Below, piece after piece: positions 33,650-42,961 of a stretch of DNA of 64,000 nucleotides. Position 1 is the stretch's first letter. The number at the start of each line of letters is the position of its first letter. Source of the stretch: Tunturiibacter gelidiferens (GTDB lineage: Bacteria > Acidobacteriota > Terriglobia > Terriglobales > Acidobacteriaceae); NCBI RefSeq assembly GCF_013410115.1, contig NZ_JACCCV010000002.1:992001-1056000 (forward strand), read 5' to 3'. The notes under the pieces were generated by a model that worked only from the letters and a program-made list of their open reading frames with translations, had not been told where the DNA came from and ran no database searches. The translations under genes and the position numbers were made by a program.

Positions 33650-34450
33650 CTACTGTCCAGCAGGTCCCGTCGGCGCAGGATTCAACTTCTGAGCAGCCAG
33701 CGACCCCGCAGCGCCCTTGGCATCTTTATCCTTCAGCTGCGCGTAGATCTTCTTCGCCAGCTCCGGCTTCCCCTGTGCTTCATACAACTCCGCCAGCTGC
33801 AGTTGCGCCAGCCCCGAAGGCACCGTGGTCGTCGGCTTGGCAGTCAGCTCGTTATAAATATCCACAGCCTGAGAATCCCGCCCCGTTTGGCGGTAAAGCT
33901 GCGCCAGCGAAAGCTTCGCGAGCGCCGCAAGATCCCCATTCCAACTACTTGCCACCTGCTTCAGCGTGCTCTCCGCCGGGCCGTTCTGCCCCTCTTCCAT
34001 ATACGTCAGCCCGCCGAAGTAGCGAGCCACCCTTCCATCCGGAGTCATACCGTACTTGTACGCGACGCCCATAAAAAGATCGTTGGCCGCCTTGGCACGC
34101 TCGGTCGGCGACGCATAAGTCTTCACACCCGCGGGCACCTGCTGCCCAGGCGCTGCAAGCGGTGTCTGATAAGCCTGCATCGCAGCCCCGAAGGCGACCG
34201 AAGCCTGGTTCGCGCGGCTGTTATAGATCAGAAATCCACCCACCACGATCAGAATCGCCACCAGCACAATAGCGCTGGTAGCAATCACGGAGCGGCGGTT
34301 TTCTTTGGCCCATTCCAGGCCATGCTGAGTCGTATCGACGAACTGGTCATGCTTGAGAGCTTGTTTGGTCTGCTGGTCCACTTTGTCTTGTTCTTCCTTT
34401 TTTGCTCGTCGCGGTTTGCCGCTTTGAGAGAACTGGTCGCGCGAAGTCAC
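33650..34450 (-). CDS. Membrane-anchored TPR protein (YfgM-like)
   Basis: The 266-residue protein has a charged cytoplasmic N-terminus (Lys/Glu/Gln-rich, residues 1-50), one membrane helix (SVIATSAIVLVAILIVVGGF), and a periplasmic domain of tetratricopeptide-like helices (KAANDLFMGVAYKYG, ARYFGGLTYMEEGQNGPAES, LAKLSLAQLYRQTGRDSQAV, LAQLQLAELYEAQGKPELAK). Layout and size resemble YfgM, which accompanies SecYEG and periplasmic chaperones. The C-terminal tail is Pro/Ala/Gly-rich. The role is inferred from architecture. Confidence 0.8.
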   Translation of the reverse strand: MTSRDQFSQSGKPRRAKKEEQDKVDQQTKQALKHDQFVDTTQHGLEWAKENRRSVIATSAIVLVAILIVVGGFLIYNSRANQASVAFGAAMQAYQTPLAAPGQQVPAGVKTYASPTERAKAANDLFMGVAYKYGMTPDGRVARYFGGLTYMEEGQNGPAESTLKQVASSWNGDLAALAKLSLAQLYRQTGRDSQAVDIYNELTAKPTTTVPSGLAQLQLAELYEAQGKPELAKKIYAQLKDKDAKGAAGSLAAQKLNPAPTGPAGQ

Positions 34451-34651
34451 AGCGCAGAACTTTAAGTCTACCAGCGCCGGGAACAGTAGTGTGGCCTAAA
34501 CCCCAATCTCAGGTCGGCCATCATGCCAAACCCTCCCAGGATCAGCGAATCGCCGATAAGAATCTTCCAAAATCCAGCACCCCCACAACCAAGGGTTGAC
34601 AGCCCAACGGTAGAAGCGAAGACTTGTACCCGAAGGAAATCGCGCCAACCT

Positions 34652-36511
34652 ATGAAGACCATAGCCGTCGAAACCGCCATCGCAGCCCCGCCTACCACCA
34701 ACAAACACCTCATCCGCTGGGTCGAAAAGATGGCGGACCTCTGTCAGCCCGACAGCATCCACTGGATCGACGGCTCCCAGGCCGAGTACGACTTCCTCTG
34801 CAGCCAGCTCGTCCACGCCGGAACCTTCACCAAGCTCAACGAAAAGCTCTGGCCCGGCTGCTTCCTCGCCCGCTCCGCCCCCAACGACGTCGCCCGCGTC
34901 GAAGACCGCACCTTCATCTGCTCCCTCTCCAAGGACACCGCCGGCCCCACCAACAACTGGGAAGACCCCTTCGTCATGCGCAAAAAGCTCAAGGCCCTCT
35001 TCAAAGGAGCCATGCGCGGCCGCACCATGTACGTCCTTCCCTACTCCATGGGCCCCATCGGCTCGCCCATGTCGCAGATCGGCGTCCAGCTCACCGACTC
35101 CGCCTACGCCGTGGTCAACATGCGCATCATGGCCCGCATCGGCGCACCCGTCTTCGCCGAAATCGACAAGGACGAAAAGCGCGTCGTCCCCTGCATGCAC
35201 ACCGTCGGCGCGCCCCTCGCTCCCGGCGAACAGGACGTCCCCTGGCCCTGCAACGACGAAAAATACATCGTCCACTTCCCCGAAACCCGCGAGATCTGGT
35301 CCTACGGCTCCGGCTACGGCGGCAACGCGCTCCTCGGCAAAAAATGCTTCGCGCTCCGCATCGCCTCCAACATCGCCCGCGACGAAGGCTGGATGGCCGA
35401 GCACATGCTCATCGTCGGCGTCGAATCCCCCAAGCGCCCCGACGGCACCACCGAGAAAACCTACGTAGCCGCCGCCTTCCCCAGCGCCTGCGGCAAAACC
35501 AACTTCGCCATGATGATCCCCCCCGCCGGCTTCGAAGGCTGGAAGGTCTGGACCGTTGGCGACGACATCGCTTGGATCAAGCCCGACGCCAGCGGCCAAC
35601 TCCGCGCCATCAATCCCGAGTACGGCTTCTTCGGCGTAGCCCCCGGCACCAGCTCCAAAACCAACCCCAATGCCATGGCCACGCTCGCCAAAAACACCAT
35701 CTTCACCAACGTAGCCCTCACCCCCGAAGGCGGCGTCTGGTGGGAGGGCATGACTGACACCCCACCTGCCGAACTCATCGACTGGCGCGGCAACCGCTGG
35801 ACTCCCGCAATCTCCAAAGAAACCGGCCAACCCGCCGCTCACCCCAACGGCCGCTTCACCGCCCCAGCCGCCCAGTGCCCCACCATCGACCCCGACTGGG
35901 AGAACCCCAACGGCGTCCCCATCTCCGCCTTCATCTTCGGCGGCCGCCGCCCCACCACCATGCCCCTCGTCTACCAGGCCTTCAACTGGTCCGCCGGCGT
36001 CTACATCGGCGCCACCATGGGCTCCGAAACCACCGCAGCAGCCGGAGGCGCTATCGGCAAAGTCCGCCGCGACCCCATGGCCATGCTTCCCTTCTGCGGC
36101 TACCACATGGGCGACTACTTCCGTCACTGGCTCAAGATGCAGCGCAACCTCTCCGCCACCCCTCGCGTCTTCCACGTCAACTGGTTTCGCAAAGCGCCCG
36201 ACGGCAGCTTCCTCTGGCCCGGCTACAGCGAAAACATGCGCGTCCTCAAGTGGATCATCGACCGTGTCCGCGGCCGCGCCCAGGGCAAAGAAACCCCCAT
36301 CGGCTGGACCCCACACTTCGACGACATGAACTGGAAGGGCTTAGACATTTCCCGCGAACAGATGAAAGCCACCTTCGACACACTCCAGACCGTAGACCGC
36401 GCCCAATGGAAACAAGAGGTCATGGGCCACGAAGAGCTCTTCCTAGCCCTCCACGACCATCTCCCCCCCGAGATGATCTACGAGCGCGAACTCCTGATCT
36501 GCAGACTTTAG
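34652..36511 (+). CDS. pckG: Phosphoenolpyruvate carboxykinase (GTP)
   Basis: The ATG at 34652 gives a 619-residue enzyme, the normal length; an open upstream extension is Pro-rich and not family-like. PEPCK-C landmarks are present: [20 protein letters not shown], the GTP P-loop [13 protein letters not shown], the metal-binding GDDIAWIKP, the [13 protein letters not shown] substrate loop and [13 protein letters not shown]. It converts oxaloacetate plus GTP to phosphoenolpyruvate and CO2, the first step of gluconeogenesis. Codon use is strongly biased to C-ending codons, suggesting high expression. It is a single-gene unit. Confidence 0.96.
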   Translation: MKTIAVETAIAAPPTTNKHLIRWVEKMADLCQPDSIHWIDGSQAEYDFLCSQLVHAGTFTKLNEKLWPGCFLARSAPNDVARVEDRTFICSLSKDTAGPTNNWEDPFVMRKKLKALFKGAMRGRTMYVLPYSMGPIGSPMSQIGVQLTDSAYAVVNMRIMARIGAPVFAEIDKDEKRVVPCMHTVGAPLAPGEQDVPWPCNDEKYIVHFPETREIWSYGSGYGGNALLGKKCFALRIASNIARDEGWMAEHMLIVGVESPKRPDGTTEKTYVAAAFPSACGKTNFAMMIPPAGFEGWKVWTVGDDIAWIKPDASGQLRAINPEYGFFGVAPGTSSKTNPNAMATLAKNTIFTNVALTPEGGVWWEGMTDTPPAELIDWRGNRWTPAISKETGQPAAHPNGRFTAPAAQCPTIDPDWENPNGVPISAFIFGGRRPTTMPLVYQAFNWSAGVYIGATMGSETTAAAGGAIGKVRRDPMAMLPFCGYHMGDYFRHWLKMQRNLSATPRVFHVNWFRKAPDGSFLWPGYSENMRVLKWIIDRVRGRAQGKETPIGWTPHFDDMNWKGLDISREQMKATFDTLQTVDRAQWKQEVMGHEELFLALHDHLPPEMIYERELLICRL

Positions 36512-36537
36512 GAGCGGCCGATACGGTATTTTTTTCT

Positions 36538-36682
36538 GCGTGGTGGCCAAGCGTTTTTGCAGGGGTTTTTGCAAAATGCAGGTGCGAAAACGTGGTTTTC
36601 CGGATGGAGAAACGTGGTGAGATCGTGGTGAAATGCTGGCTGAAACCACCACGATTTCCGGTCACGAAAAATACGCCACGTT
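36538..36682. repeat. Cluster of CGTGGT motifs with a 9-bp hairpin downstream of pckG
   Basis: CGTGG recurs near 36539, 36592, 36613 and 36624 and in inverted form (CCACG) near 36649 and 36674. One pair forms a perfect stem, ATCGTGGTG (36622-36630) with CACCACGAT (36647-36655). No open frame of note covers the cluster. It may be a small dispersed repeat or a structured 3' end of the pckG mRNA. Confidence 0.5.
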
Positions 36683-36805
36683 TCAGCACTTTATTTTCCC
36701 CCCTCCAGCCGGGAGTCAGATCTCCCGAGATCCGGTTCTATTTGAATCGTGATTGACCTTCAGAGGTCCCAACGAAAGCACCACCCAGAGAGCGAAGCAG
36801 ATCCT

Positions 36806-37612
36806 ATGTCGAATCAGCACGCAGCACCCTACAACCCCAATCCGCAGCCACCGGCGCCCGAACCCAGCCACGCCGAACGCGCCCGCACCCTTTTCCACCT
36901 GGCTAGCGTAGCGACCCTTTCGACGGTCTCCCGCAAGCAGCCTGGCTTCCCCTTCGGCTCCCTGATGCCCTACGCACTCGACCCCGCAGGTCGGCCCTTG
37001 TTCCTGATCAGCACGATGGCGATGCACACCCAGAATCTGAAGGCGGACCCTCGTGCCAGCCTCTTCGTCACCCAACCACCCGCCGATGGCGACGTGCTCG
37101 GCGCTGCGCGAGCCACACTCGTTGGAAACGTCCTTCAAATCACCGACGACGAGAAGCCCGAGGCTCGCGAACTTTATCTGAAGGCCCACCCCAACAGCCA
37201 CTACTGGGTGGACTTCACGGACTTCGCCTTCTTCCGTCTGGAACCGGTGGATGTCTACTATGTGGGCGGGTTCGGCGTCATGGGCTGGGTTACTGCCCCG
37301 GAGTACGCCTCAGCCTCTCCTGACCCCCTTGCAGAGGCAGCGCAGGGCATTCTTGACCACATGAATGCCGACCACGGCGATGCCCTCATCCTGCTCACGA
37401 AGGCCCACGCAAACCTCGAAGCCGAGTCCGCAACCATGACCTCGGTCGACCGTCTGGGCTTCCATGTACGTGCCGTTACTTCGGCGGGGATCAAGGGCGC
37501 CCGCATCGTCTTCTCCCGCGAGGCGACCACGCCCGGTGACACCCGTTCCGTTTTGGTCGAGATGGTCAAACATGCCCGCCAGAACGAGGCACTCCCCACA
37601 AATGCCTATTGA
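36806..37612 (+). CDS. HugZ-like heme/flavin-fold protein (pyridoxamine oxidase fold plus DUF2470)
   Basis: The ATG at 36806 (MSNQHAAPYNPNPQ) was chosen over an upstream GTG that lacks a ribosome site. The 268-residue protein has a split beta-barrel of the pyridoxamine 5'-phosphate oxidase type (RTLFHLASVATLSTVSRKQP, FPFGSLMPYALDPAGRPLFL, DPRASLFVTQP) and a C-terminal DUF2470 domain (GILDHMNADHGDALILLTKA, DRLGFHVRA). This combination occurs in HugZ-type heme oxygenases and related heme-binding proteins. Heme or flavin binding is inferred from the family; no iron-uptake genes adjoin. Confidence 0.82.
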   Translation: MSNQHAAPYNPNPQPPAPEPSHAERARTLFHLASVATLSTVSRKQPGFPFGSLMPYALDPAGRPLFLISTMAMHTQNLKADPRASLFVTQPPADGDVLGAARATLVGNVLQITDDEKPEARELYLKAHPNSHYWVDFTDFAFFRLEPVDVYYVGGFGVMGWVTAPEYASASPDPLAEAAQGILDHMNADHGDALILLTKAHANLEAESATMTSVDRLGFHVRAVTSAGIKGARIVFSREATTPGDTRSVLVEMVKHARQNEALPTNAY

Positions 37613-37711
37613 CTCCTATCCCCTTTGCCTTTATCTTTAATGAGTGGCAAGACTCCCTTCGGGTTGAGTCAGTCATAACGAAGTCCACCCACTTCGTTGC
37701 TTTACTGGAAT

Positions 37712-37755
37712 ACCCACGCAACAGCCCCCACCGCGCTGCGTGGGTTTCCTTTTTA
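37712..37755 (+). terminator. Rho-independent terminator
   Basis: ACCCACGCA (37712-37720) pairs with TGCGTGGGT (37737-37745), followed by TTCCTTTTT. It lies 100 nt after the HugZ-like gene and ends that transcript before the MFS gene. Confidence 0.8.
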
Positions 37756-37841
37756 ACCATGAACTATATGGGATCATCTCCCTCGGCGCGTTTTTTGAAA
37801 TCCTCGAAGAGTGACCGTCACACCGTAAACTAATCGGAGCG

Positions 37842-39536
37842 ATGCCCCTTGAATCTCCCAACACCGCCCCTGAAGCCTCGATTCCGGCAAGTTCCAACGG
37901 CTTCGCACCGCTGAAGATTCCTCTGTTTCGTGACCGATGGATTGCCAGCACAATCTCATCTGTAGGGACGTGGATGCAGGACACTGCAGGCACATGGCTG
38001 ATGACATCCCTGACCGCGTCGCCTCTGCTGATTGCATTGATGCAGACCGCGGCCAGTCTGCCGGTGTTGCTGCTGGGGCTGCTGGCGGGGGCAACGGCGG
38101 ACATCTTCGACAGGCGCAAGCTGCTGATCTTCTGGCAGGCCTGGATGCTCGGCTCGGTGGGCATTCTTGCGATCCTTACTTTCATAGGCCACATCTCGCC
38201 GTGGGCTCTGCTCGCCTTTACGTTCCTGCTCAACATCGGTTCAGCGATGAACAACCCAGCCTGGCAGGCGATTGTGCCGGAGCTGGTGCCTCGCGAACTG
38301 ATTCCGGATACGGTATCGCTCAATGCCGCGAGCAACAACCTGGCCCGTGCGGTGGGCCCAGCGCTCGGCGGATTGATGGTTGCCGGCTTCCAGAGGGTTT
38401 ACACAGGGGCCGGCTCCGTGTTCGCGCTTAATGCACTCTCGTTCGCAGGCGTGATCTGGGTGCTGGTGAACTGGAAGAGGATTCCCCTGTTCAAGTCTGC
38501 GCTGCCGTCGGAGCGCATCGCTGGTTCGATCCGCTCGGGGCTGCGCTATGTGCGATACGCGCCGGACCTGCAGTCGTCGCTGGTGCGCGCGTTCATCTAC
38601 ACGTTCTTCATCTCTGCGATCTGGTCGCTGCTGGCCGTCGTCGCAAAGCGTGATCTGAAACAGGGTCCACTGGGTTATGGAATTTTGAACGGCTCGCTGG
38701 GGTTGGGAGCAGTGATCGCGGCTACTACGCTTCATCGCATTCGGCAGCGATTTTCCGCGGATCAGATTCTGGCGACTTCGACGCTCTACAACGTCGTTGT
38801 ACTGCTGGTCCTGGCGTTCGTGCGCAGCCCCTCGATACTGATCGCGACGCTTGTCTTATCTGGCGCGGCCTGGACCAGCACGATGTCGACGATCAACGTT
38901 TCGGTTCAGCTTTCGGTGCCGGCGTGGGTACAGGCTCGCGCGCTGGGCACCTACATGACGACCTTTCAGGGAGGCATGGCGTTCGGCGCGATTCTGTGGG
39001 GGTACATCGCGGAACACACATCGACGACGATCTCGCTGACCACAGCGGCGTGTGGTTTGCTGATCACCTTCCCATTCGCGAGACGGTTTCATATCCTGCA
39101 GGGTCCGCTTCCTGACCACACGCCGTATCAATGGAAGCATCCTGCGCCACAGCTTGCACTCGATACGGAGCCTACAGACGGTCCTGTCCGAATTTCGATT
39201 GAGTACTGCGTGCCGATCGAAAACTATGCGGAGTTCACCTCTGCGATCCATCAGCTTCGAGGCGTGCGGCTGCGGGATGGCGCGATGCGATGGGGCATCT
39301 ACCGCGACGCCATCGATCCGAAACATCTGAACGAGACCTTCGTGATGGAGTCGTGGCTGGATTACCTGCGTTCGCGCGAAAGGATTACTGCGGCTGATGA
39401 GACGATTCGCGCTCGCGTGCGTGCGTTACATCAGCATGAAGATCCGCCGAAGACGACGTACCAGATCTATGCGCGAGAGGTTGCGAATCCGATACCGTCG
39501 CACTCTGTTGCGAGCACTATTGAAACGAAGCCGTAA
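37842..39536 (+). CDS. MFS exporter of the EntS/MFS_3 type with C-terminal ABM-like domain
   Basis: The 564-residue protein has about twelve membrane helices in residues 20-420 with the MFS_3 motif set (FRDRWIASTISSVGTWMQDT, GLLAGATADIFDRRKLLI, NPAWQAIVPELVPRELIPDT, NNLARAVGPALGGLMV). This subgroup includes enterobactin exporter EntS. The soluble C-terminal 110 residues (RISIEYCVPIENYAEFTSAI, then RWGIYRDAIDPKHLNETFVM ESW) look like a dimeric alpha/beta barrel of the antibiotic-monooxygenase type, an accessory often fused to these exporters. The substrate is unknown. Confidence 0.85.
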   Translation: MPLESPNTAPEASIPASSNGFAPLKIPLFRDRWIASTISSVGTWMQDTAGTWLMTSLTASPLLIALMQTAASLPVLLLGLLAGATADIFDRRKLLIFWQAWMLGSVGILAILTFIGHISPWALLAFTFLLNIGSAMNNPAWQAIVPELVPRELIPDTVSLNAASNNLARAVGPALGGLMVAGFQRVYTGAGSVFALNALSFAGVIWVLVNWKRIPLFKSALPSERIAGSIRSGLRYVRYAPDLQSSLVRAFIYTFFISAIWSLLAVVAKRDLKQGPLGYGILNGSLGLGAVIAATTLHRIRQRFSADQILATSTLYNVVVLLVLAFVRSPSILIATLVLSGAAWTSTMSTINVSVQLSVPAWVQARALGTYMTTFQGGMAFGAILWGYIAEHTSTTISLTTAACGLLITFPFARRFHILQGPLPDHTPYQWKHPAPQLALDTEPTDGPVRISIEYCVPIENYAEFTSAIHQLRGVRLRDGAMRWGIYRDAIDPKHLNETFVMESWLDYLRSRERITAADETIRARVRALHQHEDPPKTTYQIYAREVANPIPSHSVASTIETKP

Positions 39537-39750
39537 TACTGGATCGAACTGTTTTCTTTCGTTCCTGCAGCTTTTTGCGGTTGTTGGGGAAATGGAAGAC
39601 GGAGTCAATAAAAGTCCAGCCCGCAAATCTTTGAAAATAATGGTGTGGCGAGTTGCGAGGCTTCCGGAAGAGGAGGAAATACGTTTGGCCGCCGGCGTGC
39701 TCCTTACTCGGGCAGGCCCCTTCTCTGAAAAACTTTTCCGAGGTCTTGCC

Positions 39751-40140
39751 ATGAGGTTAACGCTACGTGTGTTTTGCGCTACATCCTCGTTGGTTGTCGC
39801 GCTATTTTCTGCCAAACTCGCTTCTGCCGACACCATCCCTAACCCGTTTATCGAGATGAGGAACAACGCATCGACAATGCCGCAGATGGGAAGCGGCTCG
39901 ATGATGACTTACTCCGTACCAAACGGCTCCGCGATCTATAACAGTTCCAATGGATACCTTGAAGCGGAAGATTCATTCATTCCGCTCTTTGATGGAGACT
40001 ACGATGATGCAGTCGTTTTCAGGAAGGCTGCCTTTCCTGATATCCCGGAGACTCGCAACTTTGTATTGCTGGGGAGCGGGCTGCTGACAGCTGCGGGCTT
40101 TATTCGCCGCAGAAAGGTTGCGGTACACGTCGCCGAATAA
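39751..40140 (+). CDS. PEP-CTERM-like exported protein
   Basis: The ATG at 39751 follows GAGGT and starts a signal peptide (MRLTLRVFCATSSLVVALFS AKLASA, cleaved near residue 26); longer in-frame versions begin inside the MFS gene and are not believed. The 129-residue protein has an Asp-rich DGDYDDAVVF segment, which could bind calcium, and ends with a variant sorting signal (IPETRNFVLLGSGLLTAAGF then IRRRK). PEP is replaced by IPE. The 214 nt before it hold no gene. Confidence 0.72.
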   Translation: MRLTLRVFCATSSLVVALFSAKLASADTIPNPFIEMRNNASTMPQMGSGSMMTYSVPNGSAIYNSSNGYLEAEDSFIPLFDGDYDDAVVFRKAAFPDIPETRNFVLLGSGLLTAAGFIRRRKVAVHVAE

Positions 40141-40211
40141 ACTTTCGTTGCCATGGACGACGACGGGCACAGCCGAAACCAAGGCTGTGCCCGCGGATTT
40201 TGCAGCGTTGA

Positions 40212-42698
40212 TTAGACGGCCGCGCCGAGTGCCAGGTCGATCAGGGTTTTTTCTTCGATCTCGTGAGCCTTGGCGGAACCGGTTGCTGGCGTTGCACTGG
40301 CACTCCGTTTGACGCTGAGTACAGCGCGGTCGCCGGACATGCGCCGCAGCAACGGCATCACGTAGGAGAATGCTCCCATGTTGGCTGGCTCTTCCTGGAC
40401 CCAGATGATCTCTTGTGCGTCCGGGTGCTGGTCGAGAGCAGCCTGCAGTTCCTGCTCGGGCCAGGGGTACATCTGCTCGAGGAAGATGATGCCGACGCTG
40501 AAGTCCTTGCGTTTCTCGCGCTCGACGCGGAGGTTGTGGCCGATCTTTCCGCTGCAGACGAGTAGGCGGCGCGGATTTTTTACGTCGTTGTCGGGCAGTA
40601 CGTTCTGGAAGTGCTCGATGGCGAAGTCGGCGAGGGTTGAAGAAGCGTCGGGGTGGCGAAGCATGCTCTTCGGGGTGAAGACGACGAGCGGCTTGCGCCA
40701 TGGCCTGAGAGCCTGTCGGCGCAGGAGATGGAAGTACTGCGCTGCATTCGAGGGCTGACAGATCTGGATGTTGTCGTTCGCGGCGAGCTGCAGGTAACGC
40801 TCGATACGAGCGCTGGAATGCTCGGGCCCCTGGCCTTCGTAGCCGTGAGGAAGAAGCAGGACTATGCCGGAGAGGAGACCCCACTTCGCTTCACTGGCGG
40901 CGATGAACTGATCCATGATGATCTGCGCGCCGTTGGCGAAGTCGCCGAACTGCGCTTCCCACAGGACGAGGGTCTCGGGATAGTCGCGGGAGAAGCCGTA
41001 CTCGAAGCCGAGGACCGCGGCTTCGGAGAGGAGCGAGTTGTAGACCTCGAACTTGCCCTGCGTTTCGTTTAGATGAGCGAGGGGAATGTAGCGGACTTCG
41101 GTTTCAGTATCGACCATGACGGCGTGGCGCTGATTGAAGGTTCCGCGCTGCGAATCCTGTCCGCTTAGACGCACGGGGACTCCGGCTTCCAGTAGCGAGG
41201 CGAAGGCTACGAGCTCGGCCATACCGTAGTCGAAGAGCCGCGAGCCTGCGCCCATCTCCTGACGCTGCTCGAAGAGTTTCTTCACCTTGGGATGGATATG
41301 GAATCCGCTTGGGTATGAGGTCAGCGAGGTGACCAGCTGGTTGATGCGCTCGGCAGGCAGGCCGGTGGGAACGTTATACTCGGGCTCGCATTCGCCACCT
41401 TTGTAGGGGTCCCAATAGGCGGGTAGCTGGGCTAGCTGCGGCTTATGATCGGCATGGGTCGCGGTCTTTTGATCGTCGAGGAGCTCTTGCTGGACCTTCT
41501 GCACTTCGGCGGTGGGGTCGATGCCGATCTGCTTTGCATAGAGCTGGTAGAGCGCGGGGCGATCCTTGATGATGGCGTAACGGCGGGGCTGCGTGACGGT
41601 GGGATCGTCGACTTCACTGTGTCCGTGTTTGCGATAGCCTACGAGATCGACCACGATGTCAGAGTGGAAGCGATTGCGATACTCGGCAGCGATTGCGGCG
41701 ACTCGCACGACGGCATCCGGATCTTCGGCGTTGACATGGAAGATCGGAATGGGGAGACGCTTCGCGATGTCGGTGGCAAAGCGCGAGGAGTTCGACTCTT
41801 CGGGGACAGCTGTGAATCCGAGGAGATTGTTGACGATGACGTGGATGGTGCCGCCGACGTTGTATCCGTGCAGCGTGGCCATGTTCAGCGTCTCGGCGAG
41901 AATGCCTTGTCCTGCAAATGCTGCGTCTCCGTGGATGATCAGCGGCAGAACCTGATCGTTGCCATCTTTACCGATGCGCTCCTGCTTGGCTCGGGTGCGT
42001 CCCAGGACTACGGGGTCGACTGCTTCGAGATGGCTTGGGTTCGAGGCGAGATGGAGCGAGATGGTTTTTCCGTCGGGCGAGTGGTATTCGCCGGTTGCGC
42101 CGACGTGATACTTCACATCGCCGCCACCCATGGTGCTGCGGGGATCGACGTCTTCGAATTTTGTGAAGATCTCTGAAGGAGACCGACCGATGGTGTTGGT
42201 CATGACGTTGAGGCGGCCGCGGTGGCTCATTGCGATCATGGCCGTGGCGACGCCGGTTCCCGCACTGACTGCGAAGACGCGATCGAGGAACGGGATCAGC
42301 GCTGTGATTCCTTCGAGGGAGAATCGCTTGGTGCCGAGGTAACGCGACTGAATGACCTGCTCGAAGAGGTCGGCGCGAATGAGTTGCGTGAGGATCAATG
42401 CTTGATCAGGCTTGGGAGCAACTTGTTCGATGCGCTCCTGCAGCCACTGACGTTGTTCGTTGCTGGGGATGTGCATGAACTCCGCGGCGATGGTTCCGCA
42501 GTAGTAGCTGCGCGCTTCTTTCGCAATATCGCCTTCTGGTGCGGGAGTTGGAAATGGCTCGGGAGGAAGGTACTGACCGAGAGGGTCAAGTGATGCCTGG
42601 AGGTAGCCCCAGCGGCGGAAGATATCGAAGATTGTCTCTCGTTCGTGTTGTTCAACTGCGGGTGTTGTTGCAGTCAGTGCCTCTGCCTTCGTGGCCAT
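40212..42698 (-). CDS. sucA: 2-oxoglutarate dehydrogenase E1 component
   Basis: The ATG follows GAGGAAG. The 828-residue protein has the E1o features: FSLEGITALIPFLD, MSHRGRLNVMTNTIGRS, the thiamine-diphosphate motif GDAAFAGQGILAETLNMA...VNN, the HSEVDDP histidine region, and the C-terminal pyrimidine-binding domain (LSGQDSQRGTFNQRHAVMVD, EYGFSRDYPETLVLWEAQFG DFANGAQ). It decarboxylates 2-oxoglutarate in the TCA cycle as part of a complex with SucB and Lpd. Neither partner gene is adjacent. It is somewhat shorter than the E. coli enzyme (933), lacking part of the N-terminal E2-binding region. Confidence 0.94.
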   Translation of the reverse strand: MATKAEALTATTPAVEQHERETIFDIFRRWGYLQASLDPLGQYLPPEPFPTPAPEGDIAKEARSYYCGTIAAEFMHIPSNEQRQWLQERIEQVAPKPDQALILTQLIRADLFEQVIQSRYLGTKRFSLEGITALIPFLDRVFAVSAGTGVATAMIAMSHRGRLNVMTNTIGRSPSEIFTKFEDVDPRSTMGGGDVKYHVGATGEYHSPDGKTISLHLASNPSHLEAVDPVVLGRTRAKQERIGKDGNDQVLPLIIHGDAAFAGQGILAETLNMATLHGYNVGGTIHVIVNNLLGFTAVPEESNSSRFATDIAKRLPIPIFHVNAEDPDAVVRVAAIAAEYRNRFHSDIVVDLVGYRKHGHSEVDDPTVTQPRRYAIIKDRPALYQLYAKQIGIDPTAEVQKVQQELLDDQKTATHADHKPQLAQLPAYWDPYKGGECEPEYNVPTGLPAERINQLVTSLTSYPSGFHIHPKVKKLFEQRQEMGAGSRLFDYGMAELVAFASLLEAGVPVRLSGQDSQRGTFNQRHAVMVDTETEVRYIPLAHLNETQGKFEVYNSLLSEAAVLGFEYGFSRDYPETLVLWEAQFGDFANGAQIIMDQFIAASEAKWGLLSGIVLLLPHGYEGQGPEHSSARIERYLQLAANDNIQICQPSNAAQYFHLLRRQALRPWRKPLVVFTPKSMLRHPDASSTLADFAIEHFQNVLPDNDVKNPRRLLVCSGKIGHNLRVEREKRKDFSVGIIFLEQMYPWPEQELQAALDQHPDAQEIIWVQEEPANMGAFSYVMPLLRRMSGDRAVLSVKRSASATPATGSAKAHEIEEKTLIDLALGAAV

Positions 42699-42901
42699 TG
42701 CTTCCTCACTTCAGATCTATTCGCGAGCGGTGCGCGTCCTCTATCTATGCTAGACCTTTCGGAGGTCGGGTGCACGCTCTCGAGCGGCCCGCGAGAGGCT
42801 ATGACCATAAAGTTGCACCCTCTGAGATCAGCGAGCCAAAGGACAGAGAGCCCAGAGATGTTGTAAGCCGTTTTTTCCCAGCGGGTTAGAGGTGGGATTT
42901 C

Positions 42902-42918
42902 GACTATGGAACATAGTC
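42902..42918. promoter_or_regulatory. GACTATG-GAA-CATAGTC dyad
   Basis: A perfect 7-bp inverted repeat around a 3-nt centre ends 43 nt upstream of the start of the secreted-protein gene at 42962, in the sucA divergent region. It is a candidate operator; the regulator is unknown. Confidence 0.45.
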
Positions 42919-42961
42919 TCGGAGGAGCGGAGTCTCGATTTGCCGCTTATAGTGGGAACTT

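Noticed and set aside
34496..36316. 606-codon open frame antisense to pckG, rich in Gly, Ala, Asp and Val
   Set aside because: It mirrors the strong C-ending codon bias of pckG, has no family features and no ribosome site. It is a shadow of the real gene.
39397..39750. N-terminal extension of the PEP-CTERM-like protein into the MFS gene
   Set aside because: It overlaps the MFS coding end in another frame and would bury the signal peptide. The ATG at 39751 has its own ribosome site.
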